From assembly GCF_014207985.1 (NCBI RefSeq), contig NZ_JACHMI010000001.1, positions 3,269,001 through 3,333,000 on the forward strand: a DNA stretch of 64,000 bases, read 5' to 3'. The translations under genes and the position numbers were made by a program. The number at the start of each line of letters is the position of its first letter. Position 1 is the first letter of the stretch. The DNA is from Nonomuraea rubra. Its GTDB lineage: Bacteria; Actinomycetota; Actinomycetes; Streptosporangiales; Streptosporangiaceae. Positions 31,564-41,200 of this stretch are shown piece by piece. The notes under the pieces are model-generated. The model searched no databases and was not told where the DNA came from. It saw only the letters and a list, made by a program, of their open reading frames with translations.

Positions 31564-32583
31564 GTGAGCTACAAGGCTGAGTACATCTGGATCGACGGCA
31601 CCGAGCCCACGGCTCTGATGCGCTCGAAGACCAAGATCCTTGCCGACGGAGCCGAGCCTCCGGTCTGGGGCTTCGACGGCTCCAGCACCAACCAGGCCGA
31701 AGGCCACTCGTCGGACCGCGTGCTCCGCCCCGTGTTCGTCTGCCCGGACCCGATCCGCGGCGGCGACAACAAGCTCGTCCTGTGCGAGGTCGAGGAGATC
31801 AACGGCGACCCGCACGTCAGCAACACCCGCGCCCTGCTGCGCCCGGTCGCCGAGCAGTACGCCGCCCAGGAGTCCTGGTTCGGCATCGAGCAGGAGTACA
31901 CCTTCTTCAAGGGCAGCCGCCCGCTAGGCTTCCCCGAGGGCGGCTTCCCCGCCCCGCAGGGTCACTACTACTGCGGTGTCGGCGCCGAGGCCGTGTTCGG
32001 CCGCGAGATCGTCGAGCTGCACCTCGACCGCTGCCTCGCCGCCGGCCTCGCGATCTCCGGCATCAACGCCGAGGTCATGCCCGGCCAGTGGGAGTTCCAG
32101 GTCGGCCCGGCGGGCCCGCTCGAGGTCTCCGACCACATGTGGGTCGCCCGCTACCTGCTCTACCGGACCGCCGAGGAGTACGGCGTCGAGGCCACCCTCG
32201 ACCCCAAGCCCGCCCGCGGCGACTGGAACGGCGCCGGCGCCCACACCAACTTCTCCACCAAGGCCATGCGCGAGAGCTACGAGGCCATCATCACCGCCTG
32301 CGAGGCGCTCGGCGAGGGTGACAAGCCGATGGAGCACGTCACCCAGTACGGCGCCGACATCGAGCTGCGCCTCACCGGCCACCACGAGACCGCCCCGTGG
32401 AACAAGTACAGCTACGGCGTCTCCAACCGCGGCGCCTCCGTGCGCATCCCGTGGCAGGTCGAGGTGGACAAGAAGGGCTACATCGAGGACCGCCGCCCGA
32501 ACGCCAACGTGGACCCGTACGTGGTCACCCGCCTGCTGGTGAACACCTGCTGCGCGGCCCTGGAGAAGGCCGGCCAGGTCTGA
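31564..32583 (+). CDS. glnII: Glutamine synthetase type II
   Basis: 339 residues from GTG with AAAGGA upstream; the longer frame from 31534 would add residues not found in the family. It forms glutamine from glutamate and ammonium with ATP and assembles as a decamer. The type II signature is clear: KAEYIWIDGTEP at the N-terminus, WGFDGSSTNQAEG, GIEQEYTFF, and GINAEVMPGQWEFQVGP. The ATP/metal region GDWNGAGAHTNFST and HETAPWNKYSYGVSNRGASVRIP also match. The adenylylation tyrosine loop of type I enzymes is absent. Actinomycetes commonly carry this enzyme in addition to GlnA, expressed under nitrogen limitation. Confidence 0.95.
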   Translation: MSYKAEYIWIDGTEPTALMRSKTKILADGAEPPVWGFDGSSTNQAEGHSSDRVLRPVFVCPDPIRGGDNKLVLCEVEEINGDPHVSNTRALLRPVAEQYAAQESWFGIEQEYTFFKGSRPLGFPEGGFPAPQGHYYCGVGAEAVFGREIVELHLDRCLAAGLAISGINAEVMPGQWEFQVGPAGPLEVSDHMWVARYLLYRTAEEYGVEATLDPKPARGDWNGAGAHTNFSTKAMRESYEAIITACEALGEGDKPMEHVTQYGADIELRLTGHHETAPWNKYSYGVSNRGASVRIPWQVEVDKKGYIEDRRPNANVDPYVVTRLLVNTCCAALEKAGQV

Positions 32584-32596
32584 TCGTGCGAAAGTG

Positions 32597-32633
32597 AGCG
32601 GGCCCCCTTCGCAGGAAGGGGGCCCGCTTTCTC
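32597..32633. terminator. Bidirectional terminator between glnII and the aldehyde dehydrogenase gene
   Basis: GCGGGCCCCCTT at 32598-32609 pairs perfectly with AAGGGGGCCCGC at 32616-32627 over a 6-base loop, then TTTCTC. The far arm reaches the stop codon of the converging gene. Confidence 0.85.
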
Positions 32634-34170
32634 ATGCCAGGCGGAAGTCCAGGTCGGGGACGATGTCCGCGACGTCCATCTGCGCCTTCTGCAGGCGCCC
32701 CGAGTGGTCCCAGTTCATCGCCTGCCAGCGGGTGAACTGGTCGAGCACCCACATGCCCGACTGGCGGCTGCCGTTGCCCGACTTGCCGTTGCCGCCGAAC
32801 GGCAGGTGCGCCTCGGCGCCCGAGGTGGAGTTGTTGACGCTGACCATGCCCGCCGAGATGCCCTCCCTGAAGCGGAAGGCGTGCTGCGGGTTCGTGGTGT
32901 AGATGGAGCTCGACAGGCCGTAACCGGGCAGGTTGGCCAGGTCGAGCGCCTCCTCCATGGTGGAGAACGCGGTCACGCCCACGATCGGGCCGAACGTCTC
33001 CTCCATGAACAGCCGGTCGCCCGGCCGCACGCCGTCCACCACGACCGGGTGGTAGTAGAGCCCGTCGCCGCCGTCGAAGCCGTCGCGCGGGTTGTCCTTC
33101 GTGATCCGGCCGGTCGCGCCGGTGACGACCCGGTGGTGCGGCTCGATCCAGGTCAGGTACTCCTCGTACCGGTCGGCGAACTTGCCGTCCAGCAGGGGCC
33201 CCGCCAGCACGTCCTGCCCGGGGTCGCCGATCCTGGCCGTCTCCACCGCGCGCGCGAACCGCTCCACGAACGCGTCGTGCACGCTCTCGTGCACGATCAC
33301 CGTGCCCAGGCTGGTGCAGCGCTGGCCGGCGGTGCCGAAGCCGGAGAACAGCGCGCCCTCGACGGCCAGGTCCAGATCGGCGTCCGGCATGATCACCATC
33401 GGGTTCTTGCCGCCCAGCTCCAGGCAGGCCGACTGCAGGTGGCGGCCCGTCAGCTCGCCGATCTTCCTGCCCACCTCGCTGGAGCCGGTGAAGCCCACCT
33501 TCTGCACGGTGCCCTCGTCCAGGGCCCGCTCCAGGCCCCCGAACGTGGCCGCGCCGTCGGCGAAGACGATGTTCAGCACGCCGTCGGGCAGGCCCGCCGC
33601 CGTGAACAGGGTGAACAGGGCGTGCGCGGAGGCGGCGGCGTACTCGGCGGGCTTCCACACCACGGCGTTGCCGCACAGCAGCGCCGGGACCAGGTACCAC
33701 GACGGGACCGCCACCGGGAAGTTGCCCGCTGTCACGACCGCCGCCACGCCGATCGGGTTGCGGAAGGTGAACAGGTTCTTGTCCGGCATCTCCGACGGGA
33801 CGGTCTGCCCGTACAGCCTGCGGCCCTCGCCGAGGAAGAAGTCGCAGGTGTCCACGATCTCCCTGACCTCGCCCAGCGCCTCGGCGTACGGCTTGCCGAT
33901 CTCCTCGGTCACCAGCCTGGCCAGCCGCTCGGTGTTGGCCTCCACCAGCCGCCCGATCGAGGCGATCACCCGGCCGCGCACCGGCGCGGGCACCTTCGCC
34001 CACTCGCGCTGCGCCTCCCTGGCGGTGCGGCAGGCCGCGGCGAACGTCTCCGCGTCCGCCAGGCCGACCCGCGCCACGACCTCGCCCGTGCGGGCGGGAT
34101 TGATCGACTCGTACGTGCTCGCGGCCGCCACGTCCTTGCCGCCCACGATGGAAACGATTTGTCGGCTCAC
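32632..34170 (-). CDS. NAD(P)-dependent aldehyde dehydrogenase
   Basis: 512 residues from GTG with GAGGAGG six bases upstream. The catalytic cysteine is C285 in GQRCTSLG and the general base E251 in LELGGKNP. The cofactor-binding FTGSSEVG and the C-terminal EETFGPIVGV complete the ALDH pattern. The N-terminal ESINPARTGEVVARV and FRNPIGVAAVVTAGNFPVAV resemble semialdehyde dehydrogenases of amino-acid breakdown (ALDH7 or pyrroline-5-carboxylate type), but the substrate cannot be assigned. It is followed across the terminator by converging glnII. Upstream by 32 bases is galU on the same strand. Confidence 0.9.
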   Translation of the reverse strand: MSRQIVSIVGGKDVAAASTYESINPARTGEVVARVGLADAETFAAACRTAREAQREWAKVPAPVRGRVIASIGRLVEANTERLARLVTEEIGKPYAEALGEVREIVDTCDFFLGEGRRLYGQTVPSEMPDKNLFTFRNPIGVAAVVTAGNFPVAVPSWYLVPALLCGNAVVWKPAEYAAASAHALFTLFTAAGLPDGVLNIVFADGAATFGGLERALDEGTVQKVGFTGSSEVGRKIGELTGRHLQSACLELGGKNPMVIMPDADLDLAVEGALFSGFGTAGQRCTSLGTVIVHESVHDAFVERFARAVETARIGDPGQDVLAGPLLDGKFADRYEEYLTWIEPHHRVVTGATGRITKDNPRDGFDGGDGLYYHPVVVDGVRPGDRLFMEETFGPIVGVTAFSTMEEALDLANLPGYGLSSSIYTTNPQHAFRFREGISAGMVSVNNSTSGAEAHLPFGGNGKSGNGSRQSGMWVLDQFTRWQAMNWDHSGRLQKAQMDVADIVPDLDFRLA

Positions 34171-34202
34171 CGGTGCCCTCCTCGTAAGTTCTTTCGTAGA
34201 CG

Positions 34203-35072
34203 CTAGCTCTCCCGCGCCAGTTTGCGCAGCTCCGGCCCGTGGACCGGATCGGCCAGCGCGGCGGCGAACTGTGCCCGCAGGTAGTTGAGCGGCGAGCCGG
34301 TGTCCCACCAGGTGCCGTCGATGACCTGGCCGTACACCGGGTTGGCCGCGGCGTGGCGGTGCAGGGCGTCGGTGAGGTAGATCTCGCCCTCGGGACGCTC
34401 GTACCAGCGGCGCGTGGCCGCCTCCAGCTCGGCGACCACCCCGGGGGTGACGACGTAACCGCCGATGGCGGCGTAGCGCGAGGGGGCCTCCTCCGGGCGC
34501 GGCTTCTCCACCAGCCCGGAGATGCGCAGGCGGCCGCCGCCGAGGTCCTCCTCGACGATCGGCACGCCGTACTTGGCGGCGTCCTCGACCTCCATCGGCA
34601 TCAGCGCCAGCACCGGCGCGCCGGTGGCCTCGTAGGCGGACTTGAGCTGCCTGGCGCGGGGCACCTCGGCCACGAACACGTCGTCGGCCCACAACACCAT
34701 GAACGGCTCGTCGCCGATGACCCGGGCGGCGTTCAGCACCGGCGTGCCGTTGCCGTACGGGCCGCGCTGGTACAGGTACGTGATGTGGGCCAGCGACGAC
34801 AGCTCGGCCACCGCGCCGGCCAGGTCGTCCTTGCCGGCCGCGCGCAGCTCCCGCTCCAGGTCGCCGTCCGGGGCGAAGTGCCGCTGGACGAGCTCCTTGC
34901 GGGCCGAGGTCACGATGGTGATCTCGTCGATGCCGGAGTCCACGAGCTCGCGGATGGTGTGCTCGATGACCGGCTTGTCGCCGATCGGCAACATCTCCTT
35001 GGGCAGCGCCTTCGTCAGGGGCAGCAGCCGGGTGCCCAGCCCGGCCACCGGGATCACGGCCTTGCGGATCAT
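34203..35072 (-). CDS. galU: UTP-glucose-1-phosphate uridylyltransferase
   Basis: 289 residues from ATG with GAGGAG five bases upstream. It makes UDP-glucose from UTP and glucose-1-phosphate for cell-wall and glycan synthesis. The nucleotidyl-transfer motif is AVIPVAGLGTRLLPLTKALPK cut short here: AGLGTRLLP-T-KALPKEMLP. VLWADDVF carries the metal-binding aspartates, and EKPRPEEAPS and YLTDALHRHA follow the family pattern. Usual bacterial length. It heads a possible two-gene unit with the aldehyde dehydrogenase. Confidence 0.93.
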   Translation of the reverse strand: MIRKAVIPVAGLGTRLLPLTKALPKEMLPIGDKPVIEHTIRELVDSGIDEITIVTSARKELVQRHFAPDGDLERELRAAGKDDLAGAVAELSSLAHITYLYQRGPYGNGTPVLNAARVIGDEPFMVLWADDVFVAEVPRARQLKSAYEATGAPVLALMPMEVEDAAKYGVPIVEEDLGGGRLRISGLVEKPRPEEAPSRYAAIGGYVVTPGVVAELEAATRRWYERPEGEIYLTDALHRHAAANPVYGQVIDGTWWDTGSPLNYLRAQFAAALADPVHGPELRKLARES

Positions 35073-35109
35073 GGTCTCTCCTCGTGCGGACGGCGCGACG
35101 GGAGGGACG

Positions 35110-36006
35110 TTACCCCAGGGAGCGATCGCCGATCCCATCGGCCAGCACCTGGCCGATCACGAACCGGGCGTTGGCCGCGATGGCCGGGTTCGTGTACAGG
35201 TAGTAGGGGAGCTGGATGAGCGCCATCGACAGCGCCCAGCCCCTGCCGCGCGCCCACGTCGCGTCGTCGGCGCCGAGCGTGGCGCGGAAGACCTCGCGGG
35301 AGGCGGGGGTGAGCAGGTTCCAGGCCGGGATCAGGTCGATGGCCGGGTCGCCCACGCCCATGGTCGCGAAGTCGATCACTCCGGTGAGCCGGCCGTCCTG
35401 GACCAGGAGGTTGCCCGGCATCAGGTCGGAGTGCACCCACACGGGCCGTCCCGCCCACTCGGGCGCGCGGACGGCCGCGTCCCACGCGGCGGTGGCCGCG
35501 CCGGTGTCGATCAGGCCGTCCAGCTCGCCGATCGCGTGCCTGGTCGCCGCGTCCACCTCCGACAGGGGCCCCGCCCGGTACGCCGCGGGCCCGCCCGGCA
35601 GGTCGATCCGCCGGAACGCCCCGGCGAATGCGGCCAGGTCCTTGGCGAGCAGCCCGTCCTCGTGACCCTCGCGCGGGTTCTCGCCGTCGATCCACCGGCT
35701 GACCGACCACGGCCAGGGGAAGCCCTCGGCCGGCGCGCCCCTGCCGAGCACGTCGGGGATGGCCACGGGCAGCAGCGGGGCCAGCCGCGGCAGCCAGCGG
35801 TGCTCCTTCTCGATGTCGCCGACGCCGTTCTCGATGCGCGGCAGGCGTACGGACAGGTGGTCGCCCAGCCGGTAGACCGCGTTGACCGTCCCGGAGGACG
35901 GGAACGGCTCGATAGGCAGCTCCGCCCATTGCGGGAATTGTGCGGCCAGCAGGCGGCGTACCAGAGAAACGTCGATATCCGCCTCGTCGGCGTGCATCTT
36001 GCCCAT
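35110..36006 (-). CDS. APH-family phosphotransferase
   Basis: 298 residues. Kinase-like APH fold: the nucleotide-binding region is GTVNAVYRLGDHLSVRLPR, the catalytic loop HSDLMPGNLLV (Asp and Asn of HxDxxxxN), and the metal aspartate is in GVIDFATMGVGDPAID. The region WPWSVSRWIDGENP is characteristic of the subgroup often annotated as aminoglycoside phosphotransferases. Many such genes in soil actinomycetes act on metabolites rather than antibiotics, and nothing here marks it as a resistance gene. It lies between galU and an alpha/beta hydrolase, all on the minus strand. Confidence 0.85.
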   Translation of the reverse strand: MGKMHADEADIDVSLVRRLLAAQFPQWAELPIEPFPSSGTVNAVYRLGDHLSVRLPRIENGVGDIEKEHRWLPRLAPLLPVAIPDVLGRGAPAEGFPWPWSVSRWIDGENPREGHEDGLLAKDLAAFAGAFRRIDLPGGPAAYRAGPLSEVDAATRHAIGELDGLIDTGAATAAWDAAVRAPEWAGRPVWVHSDLMPGNLLVQDGRLTGVIDFATMGVGDPAIDLIPAWNLLTPASREVFRATLGADDATWARGRGWALSMALIQLPYYLYTNPAIAANARFVIGQVLADGIGDRSLG

Positions 36007-36024
36007 AAACGCCCCATCGTAGGG

Positions 36025-36933
36025 TCAGCCGGCCGTGTGCCGGAGCACCAGCCCGGCCACCCGCTGCGGCAGGCCCGGCGACAGGAGCGAATGGCCCATG
36101 CCCGGGATCGCCTCCAGCCGGGCGCCCGGGATCTGCGCGGCCACTGCCTCGCCGTGCGGCAGCGGGCGCAGCGGGTCCTCCGTGCCGTGCACGACCAGCG
36201 TGGGGACCTTGATCGAGGACAGCGGGACCTGGCGGTCGGCGGTCATCACCCGCCCGGCCAGGTCGTGGTTGAGCGCCGCCGCCGGATCCGCCGCGAGGTC
36301 GTAGGACTGCTCGACCAGCCGCCGCGCCGCCTGCTCGTCGAACGGCAGCGCCTCGCCGCTCAGCACCCGCCAGGTCTCCAGGTTCGCCGCGACGGCCTCC
36401 TCGCGGGTGCCGCGCGGCACGCTCGCCATGCGCATGACGTGCTCCAGGAAGCGCGGTGCGGGCGGGGGCAGGTCGTCCGGGTCCGGCTCCTGGCCCGACA
36501 GGGCGCGTGCCCAGGCCGGGCCGGCGTCCGCGCCCATCGGGCCCGACATGATCACGGTCAGCGTGGTCACGCGTTCCGGGCGGTGCACGGCCAGCCACTG
36601 GACGACCGCGCCGCCGAGCGAGGCGCCCGCGAGGTGGGCGGTGCGCACGCCGTACGCGTCGAGCACGGCGAGGGCGTCGGCGGCCAGGTCCGCGAGCGTG
36701 TACGGGTCGGTGGCGAAGTCGACGCAGCCGGAGCGGCCGGTGTCGCGGTGGTCGAAGCGGATCACCTGCCTGCCGCCGGTCACGAGGGTGTCGACCAGCT
36801 CGTCCGGCCAGCCGAGGCCCGGGGTGGAGGTGCCCATGACGAGCAGCACCGCCGGGTCCTCCGGGTCGCCGAACCGCTCGGTCCACAACGCTACTTTCCC
36901 GGACTCGATGAATTTCCCTTCGGATATCACCAT
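36025..36933 (-). CDS. Alpha/beta hydrolase (RdmC-like), paralogue of 12631-13521
   Basis: 302 residues. The oxyanion region is VMGTSTPGLGWPDELV, followed by RFDHRDTGRSG, nucleophile serine in LAGASLGGAVV, and the histidine in GMGHSLL. The layout matches the hydrolase at 12631-13521 throughout (DHRDTGRS, LPFDEQAARRL versus LPFDEDAARRL), so they are paralogues from one subfamily. No regulator is next to this copy. The gene's upstream region is an AT-rich island with roughly 9-base CG periodicity. Substrate unknown. Confidence 0.87.
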   Translation of the reverse strand: MVISEGKFIESGKVALWTERFGDPEDPAVLLVMGTSTPGLGWPDELVDTLVTGGRQVIRFDHRDTGRSGCVDFATDPYTLADLAADALAVLDAYGVRTAHLAGASLGGAVVQWLAVHRPERVTTLTVIMSGPMGADAGPAWARALSGQEPDPDDLPPPAPRFLEHVMRMASVPRGTREEAVAANLETWRVLSGEALPFDEQAARRLVEQSYDLAADPAAALNHDLAGRVMTADRQVPLSSIKVPTLVVHGTEDPLRPLPHGEAVAAQIPGARLEAIPGMGHSLLSPGLPQRVAGLVLRHTAG

Positions 36934-36938
36934 GACCG

Positions 36939-36985
36939 CGAATATATCGAAATTTCCGCATATTTCGCTAAAATGCGAAAATTCG
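36939..36985. repeat. AT-rich island with CG dinucleotides every ~9 bp
   Basis: CG occurs at 36939, 36948, 36957, 36966, 36976 and 36984, with almost pure A/T between. It includes the hairpin TTTCGC-TAAAAT-GCGAAA (36963-36980, approximate). It is the promoter region of the hydrolase gene and stands out strongly from the GC-rich surroundings. A TATAAT at 36996-37001 on the plus strand follows. Confidence 0.55.
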
Positions 36986-37004
36986 GGTTTTGTGATATAA
37001 TGTA

Positions 37005-37277
37005 TTACCAGGAACGGGTGGGGGGCGGAGAATCCGCGGCTGATTCTGAAATGTCGTGGTTCGCGATGACGGCCAGGTGATGTGCCAGGTCGGCCAGCGC
37101 GCGGGAGGCGGCCAGCTCGTCCCCGATCACCGGCTTCGACGGGTCCGCCGGGTTGCGGCGCGCCCGTCCGGTCCCGGTCACCTGCTCGCCTTTCGCGGTG
37201 GTCAGCGTCGCCTGCGCCGAGGTGTCGTCACCGGCCTCGGCGAGCGAGATGCGCACGGTCCATTCCTTGGTCTCCAT
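37005..37277 (-). CDS. DUF1876 (dsRBD-like) small protein
   Basis: 90 residues. ETKEWTVRISLAEAGDDTSAQA cut to its ends, ETKEWTV and AQATLTT, with GTGRARRNPAD, IGDELAASRALADLAHHL, match the actinobacterial DUF1876 family, which folds like a double-stranded RNA-binding domain. Function is unknown; members are small cytosolic proteins often linked to stress conditions. The C-terminal tail ESAADSPPPTRSW is probably unstructured. It is transcribed toward the hydrolase gene across the AT-rich island. Confidence 0.8.
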   Translation of the reverse strand: METKEWTVRISLAEAGDDTSAQATLTTAKGEQVTGTGRARRNPADPSKPVIGDELAASRALADLAHHLAVIANHDISESAADSPPPTRSW

Positions 37278-37323
37278 GCCCCGCCCCTTACCATCAGACC
37301 GCCTGTAAACCTTGGCGATCAGG

Positions 37324-37998
37324 TCAGTGGCGGGTGGCGGCCAGGATGGCGATGCCGTCCAGGACGTTGCCGACCACGTGGTCGGCCCCGTGCTCCTGTC
37401 CGGGCCAGGTGCCGTGGTCGATCCAGATGCCGCGCAGGCCCGCCGCCCTGGCCCCGGCGATGTCCGCGGTCAGGTTGTCGCCCGTCATCCAGCCGCCCGC
37501 CCCCAGCTCGGCCCCGCACCGCCGGGCAGCGATCGCGAACAGCTCCACCTCCGGCTTGCGCACCCCTTCGGCGCCCGAGATGGCGTACCCGTCCACCAGC
37601 CGGTCCAGCCCGGTCCGCCGGAGCTTGGTGAGCTGGCGCTGCGCCGGGCCGTTGGTGACAATGCCGACCCGCCAGCCCGCCTCCCGCAGCCCGGTCAGCG
37701 CCTCGGGCACGCCGGGGTAGGGGTCGGCGAGCCGCGGGATCCGCCGGTGGAAGCCCCTCGTCAGCTCCGCCACGGACTCCCGCACGCCGAACGCGCGCCG
37801 CGCCTCGGCGAAGAACCGCCCCCGATCGGGGTGGGCCGCGGCGTTCAGCTCGACCAGCCGCTCCACCGCCCCCTCCGGCAGCCGGTGCCGCTCGGCGAAC
37901 TCGCCCGCCCACCGGACGAACGCCGCGCCCAGGTCGAGCAGCGTCCAGTCGAGGTCGAACAGCGCCAGCCGGCCGCCGTCCGGACGGGTACCGATCAC
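37324..37998 (-). CDS. HAD-superfamily phosphatase
   Basis: 224 residues. Motif I is FDLDWTLLD with both aspartates, motif II is VTNGP, motif III is the lysine in VRKPEVELF, and motif IV is MTGDNLTADI. A helical cap between motifs I and II makes it a subfamily IA hydrolase of the phosphoglycolate phosphatase/pyrimidine nucleotidase type. DWT in place of the common DGT is typical of YjjG-like nucleotidases. Substrate not assignable. It diverges from the RHS gene. Confidence 0.87.
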   Translation of the reverse strand: MIGTRPDGGRLALFDLDWTLLDLGAAFVRWAGEFAERHRLPEGAVERLVELNAAAHPDRGRFFAEARRAFGVRESVAELTRGFHRRIPRLADPYPGVPEALTGLREAGWRVGIVTNGPAQRQLTKLRRTGLDRLVDGYAISGAEGVRKPEVELFAIAARRCGAELGAGGWMTGDNLTADIAGARAAGLRGIWIDHGTWPGQEHGADHVVGNVLDGIAILAATRH

Positions 37999-38288
37999 GT
38001 TCGCTCCTCACTCGGGCCAGTCAGGCCGGGCGGAAAGTTTCAGCGCGGGCCGCACCTCTGAAGAACATTTGAGCAGAACGCGCAAAAGTCTGGACCAACG
38101 GCGGCCCGCGGGCGACGATCCGATCATCGACGTAGATCGTGTCAAGGCGCCAGTGAAGGGCTGGCCCGCCTCGTCGTCTTCGCCTCCTCGAGCAGCGGGA
38201 CCCGCCGGGTTCTCGCTCCTGCCGACGGCCGGCCGAGCACCGCACTGCTCGCTCAGCCGGCCTCCCTCGTAACCCCCGGAGGAGCTCA
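37999..38288 (+). other. Intergenic leader region of the RHS gene
   Basis: 290 bases without a convincing gene. The last part should be the RHS mRNA leader. At 38227-38262 lies a strong hairpin with stem GGCCGGC-CGAGCA and TGCTCG-(CTCA bulge)-GCCGGCC, followed by the ribosome site GGAGGAG just before the ATG at 38289. Nothing else is recognisable. Confidence 0.45.
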
Positions 38289-41200
38289 ATGGATCAGCCG
38301 AGTGAGTTAGACCTGCCTGACTCCCGATGGAACGGCCTGCAACGACCCCCTCAAGAACCGGATCGCCCCGACTCGTCGTGGAATCGTTTCGCGACGCGGG
38401 AAGCCAAGCCGGAATCGCGCTGGCCACGCAGGCTGGCCCCCGTTCTCTCGATCGTCCTGGTGGTGGAGATGGCGTACGCCATGCCCGCCTACGCGGCCCC
38501 GCGCTCGGCGCCGGGCGTGCAGAAGGAGACACCGGTGACGGGCGAGAAGGTGCCCGTCAAGCCGCCGCTGGCCGATCCCGCCGCCAAGCAGGCGTGGAAG
38601 GCGGCGCCGGCCGTCACCTGGCCCAAGCCGCAGAAGGCGGAGCTGGGCGGCTCGGTCTCCACCCTGAAGGCCGGCTTCCCGGTGAAGCTGGCGCCGGGCA
38701 CGGCCAGGGCGGCACAGGCGGCGGCCCCGATCAGCGTCGAGCTGCTCGACACCGACCGGCTCGGCCTGGCCATGCGCGTCACGCCGGGCCAGGGAGTGGC
38801 GGCCGCCGCGGCGGCCAAACCGGCCAAGACCCGCGTGGAAGTGGACTACTCCGGCTTCCGCTACGCCTACGGCGGCGACTACGGCTCCCGGCTGCGCCTG
38901 GTGAAGCTGGAGGAGTGCGCGCTGACCGGCGCGGCGGGCTGCGCCGCGCCGCAACCGGTCAAGAGCGACAACAACGCCGCGAGCGGCACGGTGACCGCCG
39001 AGGTCGAGACCGGCGGCCTGTACGCGCTGACCGCGGCGGCGTCCGGCCCGTCGGGCGACCACGCCGCCACCTCCCTGGCGGCCTCCTCGGACTGGAGCGT
39101 GGGCACCCAGTCGGGCGACTTCACCTGGGGCTACGACCTGCGGACGCCTCCATCGCTGGGCGGCGAGGAGCCGGGCGTGTCGCTCGGCTACTCCTCGCAG
39201 AGCGTGGACGGCCGCACCGCCTCCACCAACAACCAGGCGTCGTGGGCGGGTGAGGGCTTCGAGCTGAACCCGGGCGGCTACATCGAGCGCCGCTACAAGT
39301 CCTGCATGATCGACGGCAAGAAGACCGGCGACCTGTGCTGGGACCAGGACAACGCCACCATGTCCATCGGCGACTCGTCGGTCGAGCTGGTCAAGGACGC
39401 CACCACGAAGCAGTGGCGGCCCAAGCGCGACGACGGCACCAGGATCGAGGCGCTGACCGGCGCCACGAACGGTGACAACAACGGCGAGTACTGGCGGGTC
39501 ACCACGCCGGACGGCACCCAGTACACCTTCGGCCTGAACCGCCTGCCCGGCTGGGTCAGCGGCAAGGCCGAGACGAAGTCGGTGCAGACGGTGCCGGTGT
39601 TCGGCAACAACAGCGGCGAGCCCTGCTACAACAGCACCCCGGCCAACGCCTGGTGCCAGCAGGCCTACCGGTGGAACCTCGACTCCGAGGTGGACACCCA
39701 CGGCAACGCCACCACCTACTGGTACGAGCGCGAGACCAACTACTACGGCCGCAACATGAAGCCGGAGCTGGGCACCCAGTACGTGCGCGGCGCGTACCTG
39801 ACCCGCATCGACTACGGCTACCTGAAGGGCGAGCTGTTCACCAAGGCGCCGGCCGCCCGCGTGCTGTTCGAGACGGCCGAGCGCTGCCTGCCCAGCGGCA
39901 CCATCACCTGCGCGCCCGCCGAGCTGAAGAAGGAGACCGCCAGCCACTGGCCGGACGTGCCCTTCGACCAGATCTGCGACGCGGGCGTGAAGTGCGTCGA
40001 CCGCCTGGCGCCGACGTTCTTCACGCGCAAGCGCCTGGCCAAGGTCACCACGCAGGTGCTCAACGCCGCGGGGCAGTACTACCCGGTGGACTCCTGGGCG
40101 CTGACGCACCAGTTCCCCGCCTCGGGTGACGGCATGAGCCCGGCGCTGTGGCTGGCCTCGATCCAGCAGACCGGTCACGTGGGCGGCACGATCACGCTGC
40201 CTCCGGTGAAGTTCACCGGCGTGCAGCTGCCCAACCGGGTGGACGCCCTCGAAGGCCGCGCCCCGCTGGTCAAGTGGCGGGTGCAGGCGATCAACAACGA
40301 GTCCGGCGGCGAGCTGCGGATCAACTACTCGGCGGCCGACTGCAAGCCGGGTGACGTGCCCGCGGCGGACAAGAACACCAGGCGTTGCTTCCCGCAGCGC
40401 TGGGCCCCGCCGAACGAGGCAGAGGTCACCGACTGGTTCCACAAGTACCTGGTCACCCAGACCGTCGAGGTCGACCGGGTGGCGGGCTCCCCGAACGTGG
40501 TCACCGACTACGAGTACCTGGACGGCGCCGGCTGGCACTACGCCGACAACATCCTGGTCAAGCCGGAGCACCGCACCTGGGCCGACTACCGCGGCTACGG
40601 CCGGGTCCGCGTCCGCGAGGGCGACGGGCAGGACACCAAGCGCACGCTGACGGAGTTCCGCTACTTCCGCGGCATGCACGGCGACAAGCTGGCCGACGGC
40701 TCCAGGCGCAGCGCGCAGGTCGAGGACTCCGAAGGCGTCAAGCTGGACGACCACGACCAGCTCGCCGGGTTCGAGCGGGAGGAGATCCTCTACGACGGCG
40801 ACGGCGGCACGCTCCTGACGGCGACGGCACAGCAGCCGTGGTCGGTCAAGACGGCCGAGTCCACGCAGGGCGGCGTCACCAAGACCGCGCACGTGGTCCA
40901 GCCCAAGTCCATGGTCACCCGCGACTCGCTGCCCGGCGGCAAGTGGCGGCGTACCGGGGAGGACCGCGAGTACGACGCCAAGGGCCTGCTCCTCCAGGTG
41001 GACGAGAAGGGCGACCTGGCCACCACCGACGACGACGAGTGCGTCCGCTACACCTACGCCCGCAACGACACGTCCTGGATGCTCGACTACCCCAGCCGGG
41101 TCCAGAAGGTCGCCGCCGGCTGCGGCACCGCGGTCTCCACGCTGGCCGCCGGCGAGGTGCTCTCCGACGAGAAGATCCACTACGACGGACAGGCGAACGG

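Noticed and set aside
35110..36006. Aminoglycoside resistance gene
   Set aside because: The APH fold is clear, but this subgroup is common in housekeeping contexts and no resistance-specific feature or mobile element is present.
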